NCBI GenBank assembly: GCA_047967505.1
Contig: CM106538.1
Length of the DNA stretch: 64,000 nucleotides
Reading direction: 5' to 3' (one strand)
Source: Dipteris shenzhenensis
Lineage: Eukaryota; Polypodiophyta; Polypodiopsida; Gleicheniales
Shown: piece by piece, positions 21,720-33,800 of the stretch
Layout of the letters: the number at the start of each line of letters is the position of its first letter
Position numbering within the stretch: the stretch's first letter is position 1
Program-made: the position numbers and the translations under genes
The notes under the pieces: generated by a model
Seen by the model: only the letters and a program-made list of their open reading frames with translations
Databases searched by the model: none
Told to the model about the DNA's origin: nothing

Positions 21720-23390
21720 TTCTCCTTTTTGTCCCTCCATCTAGATCAAGCCGTATCTTTTGATCTAGGAAGAATTTGAGGACGCTCAAAAAAGGAAAAA
21801 TGCTCAATTTTTTGTGCTCTACATGCTTGTCACATTACACACACATTTTGACACATGTTGCACACACATTTCAGCATTAGCATCAAACCCACCTCTTGCA
21901 TGCCTCTACATTGATGCATCTGACCCAACACCTAAAATGAACAAAAGAAAAGAAATTTATTGCTTTTTCATTGCTCGACAATTTGTCTAGATCTAGATTA
22001 GAGTAGAGTAGATCATCCTAAGAGGAGAAAACTCCAAAGCAACCAATCAAAGACATGCCCAAAAAATCCCAAATAGTTTCTACTTGGTGTCAACCTCTAT
22101 GCTCACATGTGGTTTCACATCATCACACCTTTCTTGAAACTTGATCTTCCATAGTTCAATGAGCAAACTTCAGAGTTTTCAGAGGCATTGGCCAATTGAT
22201 TAATGGGTAGATTGCATTATTTTATTCTGCACTCACATGCCTTCATTGTAAATCCTTATTGCCTATTTTTATGGCATTGTGCACTTTATTTGAGCCTTAT
22301 AAAGACTCTTGGCTATTCTCGATATCATTTGCCATAAGCCTTGTAACACATTGGATTTGTATTATAGTTCTATCTTCACCACCAACAGTTAAGATTTCAA
22401 TTGATATAGACATTGTTTTGGAGTTGATTTAGATAGTGTTTTTCATAGGCACTTTGAGTACTATCTTGCACCATGCCTACAGCTAGAAACCTCAATTTGG
22501 AGGCATGTGCTAAGCTAGACAATTCCAACTACGCCACATGGAAATACTGAATGGAGACCATTCTTGTACTTCAAGACAAATGGGAGTATGTTGATGGGTC
22601 TACACCTAGACCATCTGATGGTTTAAGAACAACTCCTACCATTGCTGCAGCACAAGCAGAAGGTTCCACACCTACACTACTAGTGTCCACATCTGTATAA
22701 TAGATCCTGCCATTGCCTAAGCATAGCCAGAATGGGACAAAAAAGACAAATATGCATATCATTTGATCAAGCAAAATGTGCAAGATGTCATGCTTGGATA
22801 GCTCAACATAGTGAAGACATCCAAAGAAGAATGGGATATGTTCGCAACCCTTTACGATTCTAAGATTCTCACACTAAAAAACCAGAGTTTCCACAATAGT
22901 AATGAAATTGGCCATGCTTACATACTCAGAATCAAGGATTACAACAATCAACTCACAGTAGTAGGAGAGACAACGAATCTCACAAAAATGGTTCAAGTCA
23001 TCCTAAATGGACTAGGAGAGGGTTACGAGAATCTAGACTAGAGTATTGCCATTCAATGGTGGCTAATTCCAACAGTGGAAGAGCTACAGTCAGTGTTACT
23101 TTGTGAAGAAATCAGGACTCAAGCCATTCAAGCATGCAAAGGTCATTCTAATGATCAAGCATTCACAACTTTAGACAGAGGTAAAGGGAAAGGCAGAGGC
23201 AGAGGTAGAGCATCTCAAAGAAGTGACATAGAGGTAGAGCATCTCAGAGAAGTGGTCATCATCAACAAAATCAGCATCAGCATCCAAAAGGAAATCATTC
23301 CAACAAAAGAATATTTCAAGGACGAGGGAATGCATCCACCAACGTGTCAAACATATAGTGCAACTACTATCATAAGTTTGGACACTAGCA
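21720..23390 (+). mobile_element. Copia family A fragment: leader and gag
   Basis: Plus strand. The leader matches the complete A element (leader stretch near 60.1-59.4 kb) from about 21720. Gag starts at 22473 (MPTARNLNLEACAKLDNSNY), runs through ILVLQDKWEYVDGS, MVQVILNGLGEGYENL and GRGNASTNVSNI, and stops inside the zinc knuckle (CNYYHKFGH) at about 23390. In-frame stops include a TGA where the complete element encodes Arg (WKYRMET). It faces away from the adjoining protease-integrase fragment although together they would be consecutive parts of one element. Confidence 0.85.
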
Positions 23391-24539
23391 CTTTCCTTGA
23401 GTGAGCATCAATATATTTAGCACTTTCCTTGAGTGTTTTTCATGGCTACCTCGCATCCGTGATGCATATTTGTCGAAGGATTTGATGAGTGTTCTTGGAA
23501 TGTCCATTTCACATTGGTATCACAAGCCAATTATGAGGAGCATATTTTTTGTCTGGATCATGTTTATTGGCATCCAACTTGTATAGCGATGAAGTACCGC
23601 ATCAAACATGGGATGCACTCAAAAGGAAGATGGTTCCTATAGATACTTAAGAAGGTATTTTTCTCTAAGCAGATTTGGTCTCTACCATGTAGGTTGTGGC
23701 TCCAATTTGTTGCTTATGTTTGGAGTTATTTGCACTTGGCGAATGTGCATGGAATCCCTAAGAGGTCCCATCCTCTTCTTGACTACTTGCCTAGGTATTG
23801 CCTCAATTCTCCTATAAGATTACTAGGCATTGGAATTCTATCTATATATTGTGTATCCATACCCAAATCCCATGTAGGTGTTTGATTTGGATTATCTAGA
23901 TCATGAAGCGCAAAGTTGGTATCATTGATTACATCCTCCATTGGAAATTCAATGGTGTTTGAGGATCATTTGGTATCATTGATTACATCTTCCACTAGAA
24001 ATTCACAGAGAGGATGAAGTTATAGGGGATAGGGAAGAGGTGGAAGCATGTAAAGAATTAGTGAAGAGGGCGGAGGGATGATGGGAGGAAGTGGAGAAAG
24101 AGAAGGGCAAATGGTTTAGGCTAGTTAGTAGTTCTATATGCATGGGTCTGCAAGAGAGGGAAAAAACTTAGGCATTATAGGATGGTAGGTTAGAGATTCT
24201 TGAATTAGTTCGAAGTGGCAAGAGGTGTGCACAAAGAGGCAAGGTAAGGGATATTGGTTAGCTTGGATTTTAGGAAATGGAAGGAGTACAATACTTGAGT
24301 CAGGTAGGGAGTTTAGGACATTAGTGATGAAGAGAGTGATGAGGTAGGGGATGTTGGAATTGAGGTAGGCCAAATATTCTTTAGACATGATTATTTCCAT
24401 TTTGGATGGCATTTTCACTTGCTGCAAGATTGGAGTTGATTTGCAAGTGAATCCCAAGGATGAAGTTGACGCTTGTTGCAACAAAGGTAGTAGCTGACTA
24501 CGACCCAAAGATGAGGGCTTCCCATGAATTGTTTATAAA
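23391..24539. other. No gene recognised
   Basis: Begins with a short direct repeat (AGCACTTTCCTTGAGTG at about 23388 and 23418). Several open frames of 60-124 codons occur on both strands without family signatures. Probably old transposon-derived sequence. Confidence 0.35.
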
Positions 24540-25500
24540 GCTTTACCATATCTTGTTTGATTCATAGGAGGCCTGCAGTTATTGATGGATACATCACATT
24601 TTTCTCATCTTCATCCATCTTGTTGTATAGATCTAGGAGTGTATTTTCACCCACTGGTCTGCCCCACTGTTCCATGATGATCTTGATTTTATCCATGCTG
24701 GTTGCAATACCATATCTAGAGACTATGTGTCCCAAGACTACTCCATGTGTGACCAAGAGGAGATCCCATACTCTTTGCACTTTTCCAATACATCTTTAAG
24801 ACATTTTAGGTAATATTTTTTACCTGAGTGGATTTACAAGTCATCTAGGGAGACTTGTAGAAATTTGTTGAGAAATTCCTTAAAGGAGATGTACATGACC
24901 TCGTGAAAAGTGGCTAGGGCATTCCATAATCCAAATGCCATAGCTCTGTATGCAAAAGTACCCCATTCTATAGCAAAGGCTATCTTTGAATGATCTTTTA
25001 GAGCAATTTGTACTTGGTGATACCCGTTGAACCCATCCAAGAAGCTATATACTTTTGACCCAGCTACCCATTCCAAAACTATCTCTATCAATGGTAGGGG
25101 GTAGTGATCTTTGATATAGCTGCATTGATGTTCTTGAGATTCACACATATTTTGACACATATTTTGAGTTTCTTATTCTTCTTGGAAACAATCAAAATTG
25201 GTGACACTTAGTCAGTGTGCTCAATGTCATAAATGAAATCGGCATCCAATCACTTTTCAAGTTCTTCAAAGACAGACATGGGTGACATACTTTGAATTTT
25301 TCCTATAGGGTCCATATACCTCAGCTCTCCCTTTTCTTTGGATCCTTTCCTAATTGGTATGGTAAGTACTACAAATTTGGGGGATATCCATTTCATTTCC
25401 TTGTAGGACCAAGCCATGCAATCCCTATATTCCATAAAAAATTCTTTTAGTTCATTTTCTTCCTCTTACGTAAGTTTTTTTCCGATGTATACAGACTTTC
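24540..25500 (-). pseudogene. Gypsy copy 1: reverse transcriptase
   Basis: Ty3/gypsy RT in several frames. The upstream segment is MEYRDCMAWSYKEMKWISPK near 25430. The core is KDHYPLPLIEIVLEWVAGSK, FLDGFNGYHQVQIALKDH and AFAIEWGTFAYRAMAFGLWN (25115-24915). The tail LLVTHGVVLGHIVSRYGIAT is near 24755. The catalytic YxDD is not readable: a VSLDDL remnant stands in its region. The element is dead. Confidence 0.8.
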
Positions 25501-26277
25501 TTTTTCTTCTTCCAAGGCAAGACCCAATTTTTTGGTCTTTGCCGGCCCTTCATACATTGAGGTTTCTCCTAGTCTATCTGTATCCTTGAGCTTTAATTTC
25601 CTGATTGGTCTAGGCATTACTATTGTTGCATCCTCCCTTGTTTAATTTTTGAAATAGTAGTGCCACTACTTACTGTGAAAGAGTCTTGATTTGTTTCTTT
25701 AATGTCCTTTTGCTTTTATTTTTAGTGTGTATTCTCCATTTGAGTCCTCATTCACACATTGGGTTTAAACTTGAAAACTTTTTGCTTTATGAGACTAATG
25801 ATATATTTTCAATGGCATCTTGTTCTCAAATAGTGGCTCTTCTTCTATGAATGCTTCTTTAAGGACCACATTGAGATGAGGAAGTCTTAACAATTTTGAT
25901 GATGTTCTTAGGGAGTAGAGGTATGATTTACCCTCTCATTGGTTCACTCATAATCTAGCCATCACCCATCCCCAAGTAGAGTAACAAAAGGTACCTAGAA
26001 TTGGAGTTGTAGGCAGCTATTGTGCTCGTTTCCTACCATTGTAAATTTGGTGGTTTCGATGCTTGGGTGGGCTTGGTTAGATATAGTTCCACCACTCTGG
26101 CTTGCATCCTTTCAAACTCATTAAAGTGCTCCACCTTGGCCTTTTTGCATTGCACACCCTTTTTATTTCTCCTTGACCATCTGCTATTTGCTATTGTTGG
26201 AGGGTCTAGCTTGGGGCATGCCACCGCCATTAAAAATCTGACCTTTGAATGTGGCCTTTGCCACTTTTATTTCTAGG
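25501..26277 (-). mobile_element. Gypsy copy 1: linker region
   Basis: Between protease and RT of the gypsy element and parallel to 33800-35180 in copy 2. Readable fragments such as VVELYLTKPTQASKPPNLQW align with VELNLTNLVPPTSEAPKLEW in copy 2. No catalytic domain. Confidence 0.6.
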
Positions 26278-27110
26278 TCCTAGTCATATTCTGCACCATA
26301 TCCTTCGATGATGGCCTCTTCAATATCACTATCCCATTGTATACCTGCCATGAAGATCAAAACATCCACCACTTGTAATTCTTCATCCCAAATTGGTGGT
26401 TCTAGTTGTATCATTTGTGCATCCACATCTGGCAACATTGGATATGTTGTCTTGTAGCTATCAATTGTGGACAATGCCTATATCCAATTGTTGATGTCAC
26501 TTTGGCTATCACCTTGTGTAAGTTTGAGTTCTGTCAATGCTGAAATTGATGCGTGATTGGTGGATGTGGTGGAGAAAGTGTCATCAATATTTTTGGGTAT
26601 AGTGTGCTTGATTCCCATTGTTCCTAGATTTATTTTCATAGTAGTAATTCTGTTCTTGATTGTGATCCTATATGTGCCCCAATCATGGAGTACTAAAGCC
26701 TCTCTCAGCCATGGTATTTCCAACAATATTTGGTATGTTGTTGATACTTGGGGAAGATCTAGTATGGTGAATTATATAGTAAACTTGACTCCAACAATTT
26801 TTGTTGACACATTGTCAACAATTCCCAGTGGCTTCATCTTAGTGTGGTTGTCTAGGTGGATGTTGAATGTGACATTCCTCATTGGTGTCTGTCCCACAAT
26901 CCACTATTGCAGGGTATTGGCCAAAGGCTTTATGCTCCAGTGGAAGGGTTATGTTTTTTATGTCATTCCTAGCACCAAATTTTACTGAAATAGTCTTATA
27001 TTCCTCTTTGGGTGGTGGGAAACATTGTACAAACTCTATCCAACCCTTGAAACTCTTCCACATTATAGGACAATTTCTTAGTAAGATTTTGATTGTCATT
27101 GTGATGGGCA
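26278..27110 (-). pseudogene. Gypsy copy 1: aspartic protease region
   Basis: Frames on the minus strand show LPLEHKAFGQYPAIVDCGTD near 26945-26885, where VDCGT occupies the place of the retropepsin D-(T/S)-G, and LLEIPWLREALVLHDWGTYR near 26725-26665, typical of sequence following gypsy proteases. Copy 2 has VDGGVGVNFLSKYLYDAW in the equivalent place. Multiple breaks. Confidence 0.65.
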
Positions 27111-28930
27111 GCTAATTAAGCTGGCTAGAGCAGCACCATCCATTTGGGGCTAAATTGTATGTAGATCCATTACCCTTGGGTTGGTGGATTTAATCACTTG
27201 TCGATACTATGTGGTATTGAATCCCTGGCCTCTCTTGTTGCTACTTGGTCGGCCTCAAATTTCTCTTGTTCATGACCAATTCCTTCAAGGCTTGATACCA
27301 AGCTTACTCAACTTTGGCATTAGGGTAGACTTTTGTTGCTTCTTGGGGCTACATGTGCTTGGCATTGCCACACTTTTTATTGGCAAGTCTTGTTTGGCTC
27401 TTTGACTCTTTTATTTTTGAGTGAATATAGTTTTTTTCATGTTGCTTCTTTCTACTTCCTTGGTATAATCATAGTACTAGCTAGAATACAAGACTTTGTG
27501 TTGCCACACTCTAACTCTCAATGTCAATGATCTTAAGATGTACATTTGGCATTTGTTTCATTGGTCTGTTGAAGCTTTGCTCTAAGTGGCAACAATCCGA
27601 TGATTTTCTCCACATCCGCAACACTTGATGGGTGCTCAATAATGTGGTCAGTCTTACTTGATTTGCATACATGGGATGAGTTCTTTAGCACCATCCATAT
27701 AGTGCATGGGATACTTTAGTTTGTCCTCATGTTGCAGCTCCAATTCTTCAAGTTGGTTTTGTTGAACTGGGACTACTGGAGCAGGATTGGGAGCTCAAGG
27801 ATACTATGGAGGGCTAGGATTTCTCAATAGTTGAGGTGCCTATGTCCTCATTGGGATGGGGTTGAGCGTTGGAAACTGTGCATGGGCATGGATGCTAGCT
27901 GTATGTACATTGAGATTGGTGACTATTAGTACTACTAGGACCTAGGTTGTGTAATACAATCCTCATATTATAGAAACAAGTGTTCTTATTGTGGCCTAAA
28001 ATATTATATATTATACACCATAACCTTGGGGGTTGGGCCAGTTCTAGTGGCCTAAGTCTACTTCTTAGGATTGGGCACTCATTTACAATGTGGTTGGCCA
28101 TAAAGTGTGGGCACCATATGTTTTCCCTTCTTGGGCATTTGTGGTGATTGGGAGACTTGCAACTTTTGCTCTATGGCTTGCATAATTTCTTCCTTCATCC
28201 TTAAGGCCATGGCTTCCACTAGATCCTCAGTGGTGCGATCCTTGGTGGAAATGTTTCTCTTCTTGGAAGATCTATTGTCACAATGACTTGACTTATGGTC
28301 ATCTCTATCGGAGTTAAAGTTGGTCATGCCATCCTCGATGTGAATTGCAGCTTCATGAGCATTGTTGAAATGTGCATAGCTGCTACCTTTTTTCATTTCT
28401 TTACAAATTGAATTTTTTAGTCTAGAAATGAACCAAAGTACTTATTATCAAGATGGGGAATATATTTAGGTATCAATCTCTTCATTCTTGCTAGGCATGT
28501 TCTAACTTATCTTTTTTGCGCATTTGCACATTCTCAAGTTGGAGGGTAGGATCATCTTGTAGCCTCTTGGTTTGGAACCCCCCTGTGAATTGTTCAAATA
28601 GAAGTGCCCATGTGGCTCTTTCCTCAATGAGAAGTTCTAGATACCATTTAGAGGCTACATCAGTCAAGACCATGAGAAACCATGTTGCTTTTTATCTTAT
28701 TTGAGTGGTCGCCCACGAGCACATCTACGTCAAAGAGCTGAAGAAATCTTATAGGATCTTCTCATCCAATGTACTTTGGCATCTCTAGTTTGCAAACGTG
28801 TCTTCTCGCGTTATGATTTTTGTTGTTGTTGCATCATTGATTGAAGAAATTTTTGGCATCTACATCATCATCTAGCACTTCTTCATCACGCTGTCGGTCC
28901 TCCATGTTTCTTAACGATTGGGAGAGGTTG
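27111..28930 (-). pseudogene. Gypsy copy 1: gag
   Basis: Retrotransposon gag domain: MVLTDVASKWYLELLIEERA and WALLFEQFTGGF near 28670-28580. A charged linker (HEAAIHIEDGMTNFNSDRDD near 28350) follows, then a degenerate zinc knuckle region with MANHIVNECPILRSR near 28095. Upstream of this (27.9-27.1 kb) are Pro/Gln-rich remnants. Frame is lost repeatedly. Confidence 0.7.
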
Positions 28931-30060
28931 AGTTCTTGGAGAGCATCGAGGGTGGAAGAAAGTTATTAGAAGTAGGCAATTTTTAGCATTCTTCTAGATC
29001 TCAGGTGCATGCAAAATGATTATTTATGGCCTTCAAGTGGGTGCACATGACTGCGAAGTCCACATGTGATTTCGACCTTTGTAGGCCCAAAAATGGCAAA
29101 AAATATGCGATCAATAGTTCAAAATCAATGCCTGCATGGAGATTACTACCATAATTCAAAATAATTTAAAATCAACTAAAAAAACTTCTTATAATGTAGA
29201 TCTTTGTGCATGTGAAATATGTTTGATGGATGTGCAATTTGGCCTCCAAATGACCAAGATACAAGCCCTTAAAGTAAGGGCAAAAGCATGCAAATTTTAA
29301 TAAAAGCCCTTCTTTTTCTTCTTCTTCTTTTCTTTCACTTTTAAAAAAATTTTAAAATTTTAAAAACAATAAATAAAAAGTGCTTGTTAATCTAATGTAC
29401 GTTGTTACAGTGACTAAGATTAAGTTATCTATCTTAACTATGGTGAGTCATGAGTAAGTTGTCTATGGTTTAGTTGCACTAATCTTTTAGTTAGTGTAAG
29501 CTAAAATGTATGTAGTAGGGTTAGTTCGTTGTGGTTAGGGCTATTTCTGTTAGGAGGCGGATAGCGCAGAGCTGCGTGATGGGTGGCACAGGGCACAGGG
29601 TAGGGCTGACGATGGCAGGGCGGTAACATGATAGACAACGGCCATGCGGCGTGGGCAAAAAACTAGTTACAGCACCCGATGGCGCAACAGATCGATGATG
29701 GCAGGGATGGTGCATTCGACGGTAGGCGGGCGAATGGGTGACCTGAGGCGTGCTTCATAAGCAAGGTGGCGGCGGCAGACGTGGGTGTCCAAGGGTAGCC
29801 TGACCACGATGGCAGAAATTCTTGGCCAAGGATGGCATGAATACGCAGAGCGATGGCGAGCAGAGCTCATGGGGAGGTAGATTAAAGGGTGATGGTGGTG
29901 GTGGGAAATCACAAGGGAGCGGCGAGGGGTATGAGGCACAGGGCAGTGCCTGAGTGATGCATGGGGCATAGCTGCTAAGACGGCAAGGAAAAGTTGTAGC
30001 CAATTCATACCTCTACAATCTTCTAGTTGAACTCAGATCTGAATTCCTGACTGATTTCTT
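28931..30060 (-). mobile_element. Gypsy copy 1: leader/LTR region, decayed
   Basis: Corresponds in position to 37780-39480 of copy 2 and shares phrases such as GTGTGAAAT/ATGTGAAAT, GGCCTCCAAATGA/GGTCCCAAATGA and TAACTA-rich then GC-rich stretches. No exact LTR ends found. Proline-rich minus-strand frames here are composition artefacts. Confidence 0.4.
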
Positions 30061-31119
30061 GCTATTCACCTTCAAAAACAACCTCCTGCTCACTTTTCCA
30101 ATCGGTGTCATAAAACTGTAAAAAACTATTAACCATGAATCGGCAGCAATTCATCAATCCAAATGTCGTTTGCAGCTCAAAGCAACACAATCTGCTTTCC
30201 AAACAAAAACACTCAATAGCATGGGCAACAATGATGCATCACTAGTGTATGCCACCAGTGTCAAGCAGTAGACAAAAACAGTCAAAGAGGATCGCTGCTA
30301 ATGTTGCTCGCACTACAATTTTAATGTGTCAACCATCCATAAACATAAAACTTCATCCATTATGCATCTCCGGTGTCCAAGAATCTGCTATTGTACTTCA
30401 CTGCACTTCAAGATGCTATAATTGGCTGAATAGAAGCTTGGTGTACACTGTGTCTGCCCGCAGCTCTCATAACATGCCTTGGAGGAGAGAGAAACAACGA
30501 CGATTGTCATCATTTAGAAGTGCAATCTTCTCGTTAGAGGCTTTAACTCACTGCCTAATAGCTTTAACAGTCTTTGCCTAGTTCAAACACCCAAGATCAG
30601 CGAAGACGATAGCTTACATGATCATAGCCGCCAAGGCAGCGCTGAACAAACTGTCGTTCAGGTCATTGCTGCGTACTGCCATTCTGCTGAGTGCTTTGTA
30701 CAGCCCTTCTGCTGAGTGCTTTGCTTGCTCTGTCATTGGTTGCTTGCGTCACTTTCCTGTTGGTCGTAGGAGCCTAGATTGCTTTCTTTCAGCAATGGCA
30801 GCACATTTTAGAGGGACAAGATTGAAAACCGAAGAACCGACAATAATAGCGAGTGACGATATAATCAGGTGTCAACCATCTGTAGTACCAGATAGGTGAT
30901 GGGAAACATAAATGCCAAGTTCAACAATTGTAGTAGATACTTAGAACAGGCAGAGAAATGAGCTGGCTTATGCTAAAATTGACCCGAAGCTTGAGTGAGA
31001 GCTGTTGCTGCTGTAGATGACGAGCAGCTGGATAGGAGCTGTGACACGAAAATATTGACCACGGAGGGGGAACTACGCAATGCAAGAGAAGCTCTACAAT
31101 GTGATTGTGAGCAGTCTCA
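30061..31119. other. No gene recognised
   Basis: Frames of 93-110 codons on the plus strand (30249-30581 and 30618-30899) lack signatures. GCTGAGTGCTTTG is directly duplicated near 30687 and 30710. Confidence 0.3.
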
Positions 31120-31456
31120 AACAGTTACTCAATGCAACAGTCTAAAAACACTCTCATAGTAGTTCATGATATCTGTAACCACTCAAAAGCAATCTGAAAC
31201 AACTCTCAAAGTAGTTCATCATGCCATCCCATAGGTTTATTTGTGGCCAAATCTATGGCTTCACTTTGTGCCCCCTTTGTGCATTGTAAGCAGTCTCAAA
31301 GTAGTTACTAAAAGTAGTCACAACGTAGTTACTCAAAGCAATTGTCTAAAAACACTCTATTAGTAGTTCATGATGTCTCTAACCACTCAAAAGCAATCTA
31401 AAATTGCTCTCAAAAGTAGTCAAAAAGACCTATGGGATGGCATGATGAACTACTTT
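31120..31456. repeat. Direct repeats closed by a 29-bp inverted repeat
   Basis: AAAGTAGTTCATCATGCCAT at 31208 (29 bases, to 31236) is perfectly inverted at 31428-31456. Imperfect direct repeats of a unit of about 165 bp (CTAAAAACACTCT..AGTAGTTCATGAT..CCACTCAAAAGCAATC) lie around and inside. It looks like a foldback or MITE-like structure; no transposase. Confidence 0.75.
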
Positions 31457-31573
31457 TAGAAATTAAAGTAAGTTGAAGGTCTTAATCGGCGAATATTAAT
31501 GCATTCGAGGGTTGAATCGAAAGGTTCGTAGAACGTGTCGACTCGAAGGTTTGTAGTTGCTGCCCTGAGCGAG

Positions 31574-31578
<5 letters not shown>

Positions 31579-31618
<40 letters not shown>
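31579..31618. repeat. (GA)20 microsatellite
   Basis: Uninterrupted GA dinucleotide run of about 40 bases in a GA-rich neighbourhood. Confidence 0.97.
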
Positions 31619-31621
<3 letters not shown>

Positions 31622-31639
31622 GAGAGAGGAGGGAAACAG

Positions 31640-32579
31640 CTCAACAGAGAGGTGGAGAGGAGAATGAGAGCTTAGGTTAGTCAATTAATTAATCAGGGAT
31701 TGAGGGGGAGCGAACACTAATTAATTAATTGAAACTAGCAGAGGAGCGACATTCCATGGCTCTGCTTTGAGTCTTGGTCAAAAGGTTAGCTATGACTACG
31801 TTTAGTCTCCCGCTCTTTTGCCTTTGGCTCTCTATTGTTGTTTCTGATTGGAAGTATGTCCAGCTTCAAAACTAGATTTATAATGTCATGGAGAACGGTG
31901 CTCATAGCTTGGTCTACGTCATGACCAATATTAGACTCCTCAGAGTGTAGACTCTCTATGGATGATTGCTCATAATCTTCTTGCTAGAGCCTAAAGGTCT
32001 CCGCTCTATTGAAAGGTTCAAGTCGTCTTAGACGTACATTTGAAATCAGCTCACTTCTAGTATCCCGTATGGTATCCTAGAACATCTCCTCTATACATGC
32101 AATCAAGTCTTTGTCTATTCTGAGCTTGTCATTTGCAAGTGATTCCTTGGATCCTCTTCCCAATTTCATTGTTTGTCTCATACTGGCTCTGAATTCATGG
32201 CATCTTTCTAGTCTTCCATATTCTACGAACCTCTATGACCTCTCCGTGCTACCTGAGAGCACTCCTTAGTCCAAACACTAGTTGTCAAATAAGTGTGCAA
32301 GATGCTGAAAGCCTTGGACTATCCTACGAGAAATATTTTATAATAGTTTGCTAAACCCAGTAGTTGCTATATCTCAACTCAAGCCAGCATAGATTGTTGC
32401 TGGTGGAAACTGTGCACTCAATTCTATGGACTTCTATCCTTAATCCGCTCAGTTCCCAACTCAATACTTTCAATGCATCAATATTGATTCATGGGCCAAG
32501 CTCAGTGCAAGTGAGCTCATAAATGTAGATGCCTTCTCTTGCAATCCATGGGTTGCTGTGTAGCGTTCTCGAGTTAATA
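31640..32579 (-). other. Region downstream of gypsy copy 2; no domain readable
   Basis: Position suggests the end of gypsy copy 2 pol, where integrase would be expected on the minus strand. I could not read an integrase motif. A charged frame near 31900-32030 is present but unassigned. Confidence 0.3.
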
Positions 32580-32830
32580 TGGAATATTGTTGAAATTTCT
32601 TAACACTATAAACCATTTCCAGTGCTTCTCTTTTGGTGGTTGTGTAGTTGATTTTGGCATCATTGAGTTTGCGACTGGCAAAGTAAATTGGGTAATCCTT
32701 CTTGTGATCCTAAGGTTGGTAGAGTATGCTCCCAATTGCATACTTAGAGCCATTACTGAGGACATGAAGATCAATATCCCAATTGGGAGCTATGAGGATC
32801 GGTGTTGTGATTAGATGTCATCTAGAAGCT
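32580..32830 (-). pseudogene. Gypsy copy 2: RNase H
   Basis: The minus strand reads YPIYFASRKLNDAKINYTTT then KREALEMVYSVKKFQQYS at about 32700-32585. This is the conserved RT-RNase H junction segment of Ty3/gypsy elements (ASRxLxxAExNYxxTExEALA). The rest is frame-broken. Confidence 0.85.
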
Positions 32831-33800
32831 CAAAGGCTTGGTCACACTCCTTTATTTAAAAGAGTTTCACCAACAACCTGTATAGAGGGTGAGCTATCAT
32901 GGCATACCGCAAGATGAATCTTCTGTAGTAGCCGGCGTCTCCTATAAAGACTTGCACTTCTTTTGAATTATGTGGGGGTTGTAATTCCATGATGTTTTTG
33001 ATTTTTTCCATGTTGGTTGCGATTCCATATTAAGAGATGATGTGTCCCAAAGCAACTCCGTGGGTGACCATGAACTAGCATTTTGTTGGATTTAGGGAGA
33101 TCCCATACTCCTTGCATTTAATGAGAACTGCGTCAAGGCACTATAGGTGGTCTAGCTTGTTGGAATGGATAGTCATCCAAGAAGACTTGTAGAAATTTAT
33201 TGAGCAAAGGCTTGAAGGTGATAAACATGACTCTTTGGAATGTGGCTAGGGCATTGCATAATCTGAACATCATGGCGAAGATTCCCCATTCTGTTGCAAA
33301 TGCTATTTTAGATTTCTCCTTAGGATCTATTTACACTTGATTGTAGCCACTAAATCCATCTAAGAAGCTATATATTTTTTACCCTGCCACCTTTTCTGAT
33401 ATTGTTTCTATGAGGGGCAAGGAATAGTGATCCTTGATCATGGCAGCATTCACATTCTTTAAGTTCACACATATCCATAGCTTCTTGTTAGGTTTAGGAA
33501 CAATCATGATGGGGGAAACCCAATCAGTAAGCTTAATCTCATAGATGAAACCTGCATCAAAGAGCATCATACACCATGGTGCCATATTTGGGATTTGTTC
33601 TCGATATGGTCCACATACCTTAGGGCGAGCACCTTCCCCAATATGTATGTTGTGTATGGCCATTTTTGGTAAAATTCCTTTCATGTCTTTGTATGACCAT
33701 GCTAGGCAATCTTGGTATTCCATTAGGATGACCTTGAGTTTTATTTCTTCTCCTTGGGTGAGTTATTTCCCAATGAACTAATTTTTCTTCCTCCTCTTTA
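32831..33800 (-). pseudogene. Gypsy copy 2: reverse transcriptase
   Basis: MEYQDCLAWSYKDMKGILPK near 33720, then VSPIMIVPKPNKKLWICVNL and NVNAAMIKDHYSLPLIETIS at 33520-33400: the N-terminal RT of Ty3/gypsy. Downstream, homology to copy 1 continues (33350-32990) with stops. The catalytic YxDD is not recovered. Confidence 0.85.

Noticed and set aside
24134-24508. 124-codon minus-strand ORF
   Set aside because: No recognisable domain; it lies in a retrotransposon-rich interval and could be chance.
31456-31684. ORFs over the GA repeat
   Set aside because: Serine/leucine or arginine/glutamate runs from a (GA)20 microsatellite.
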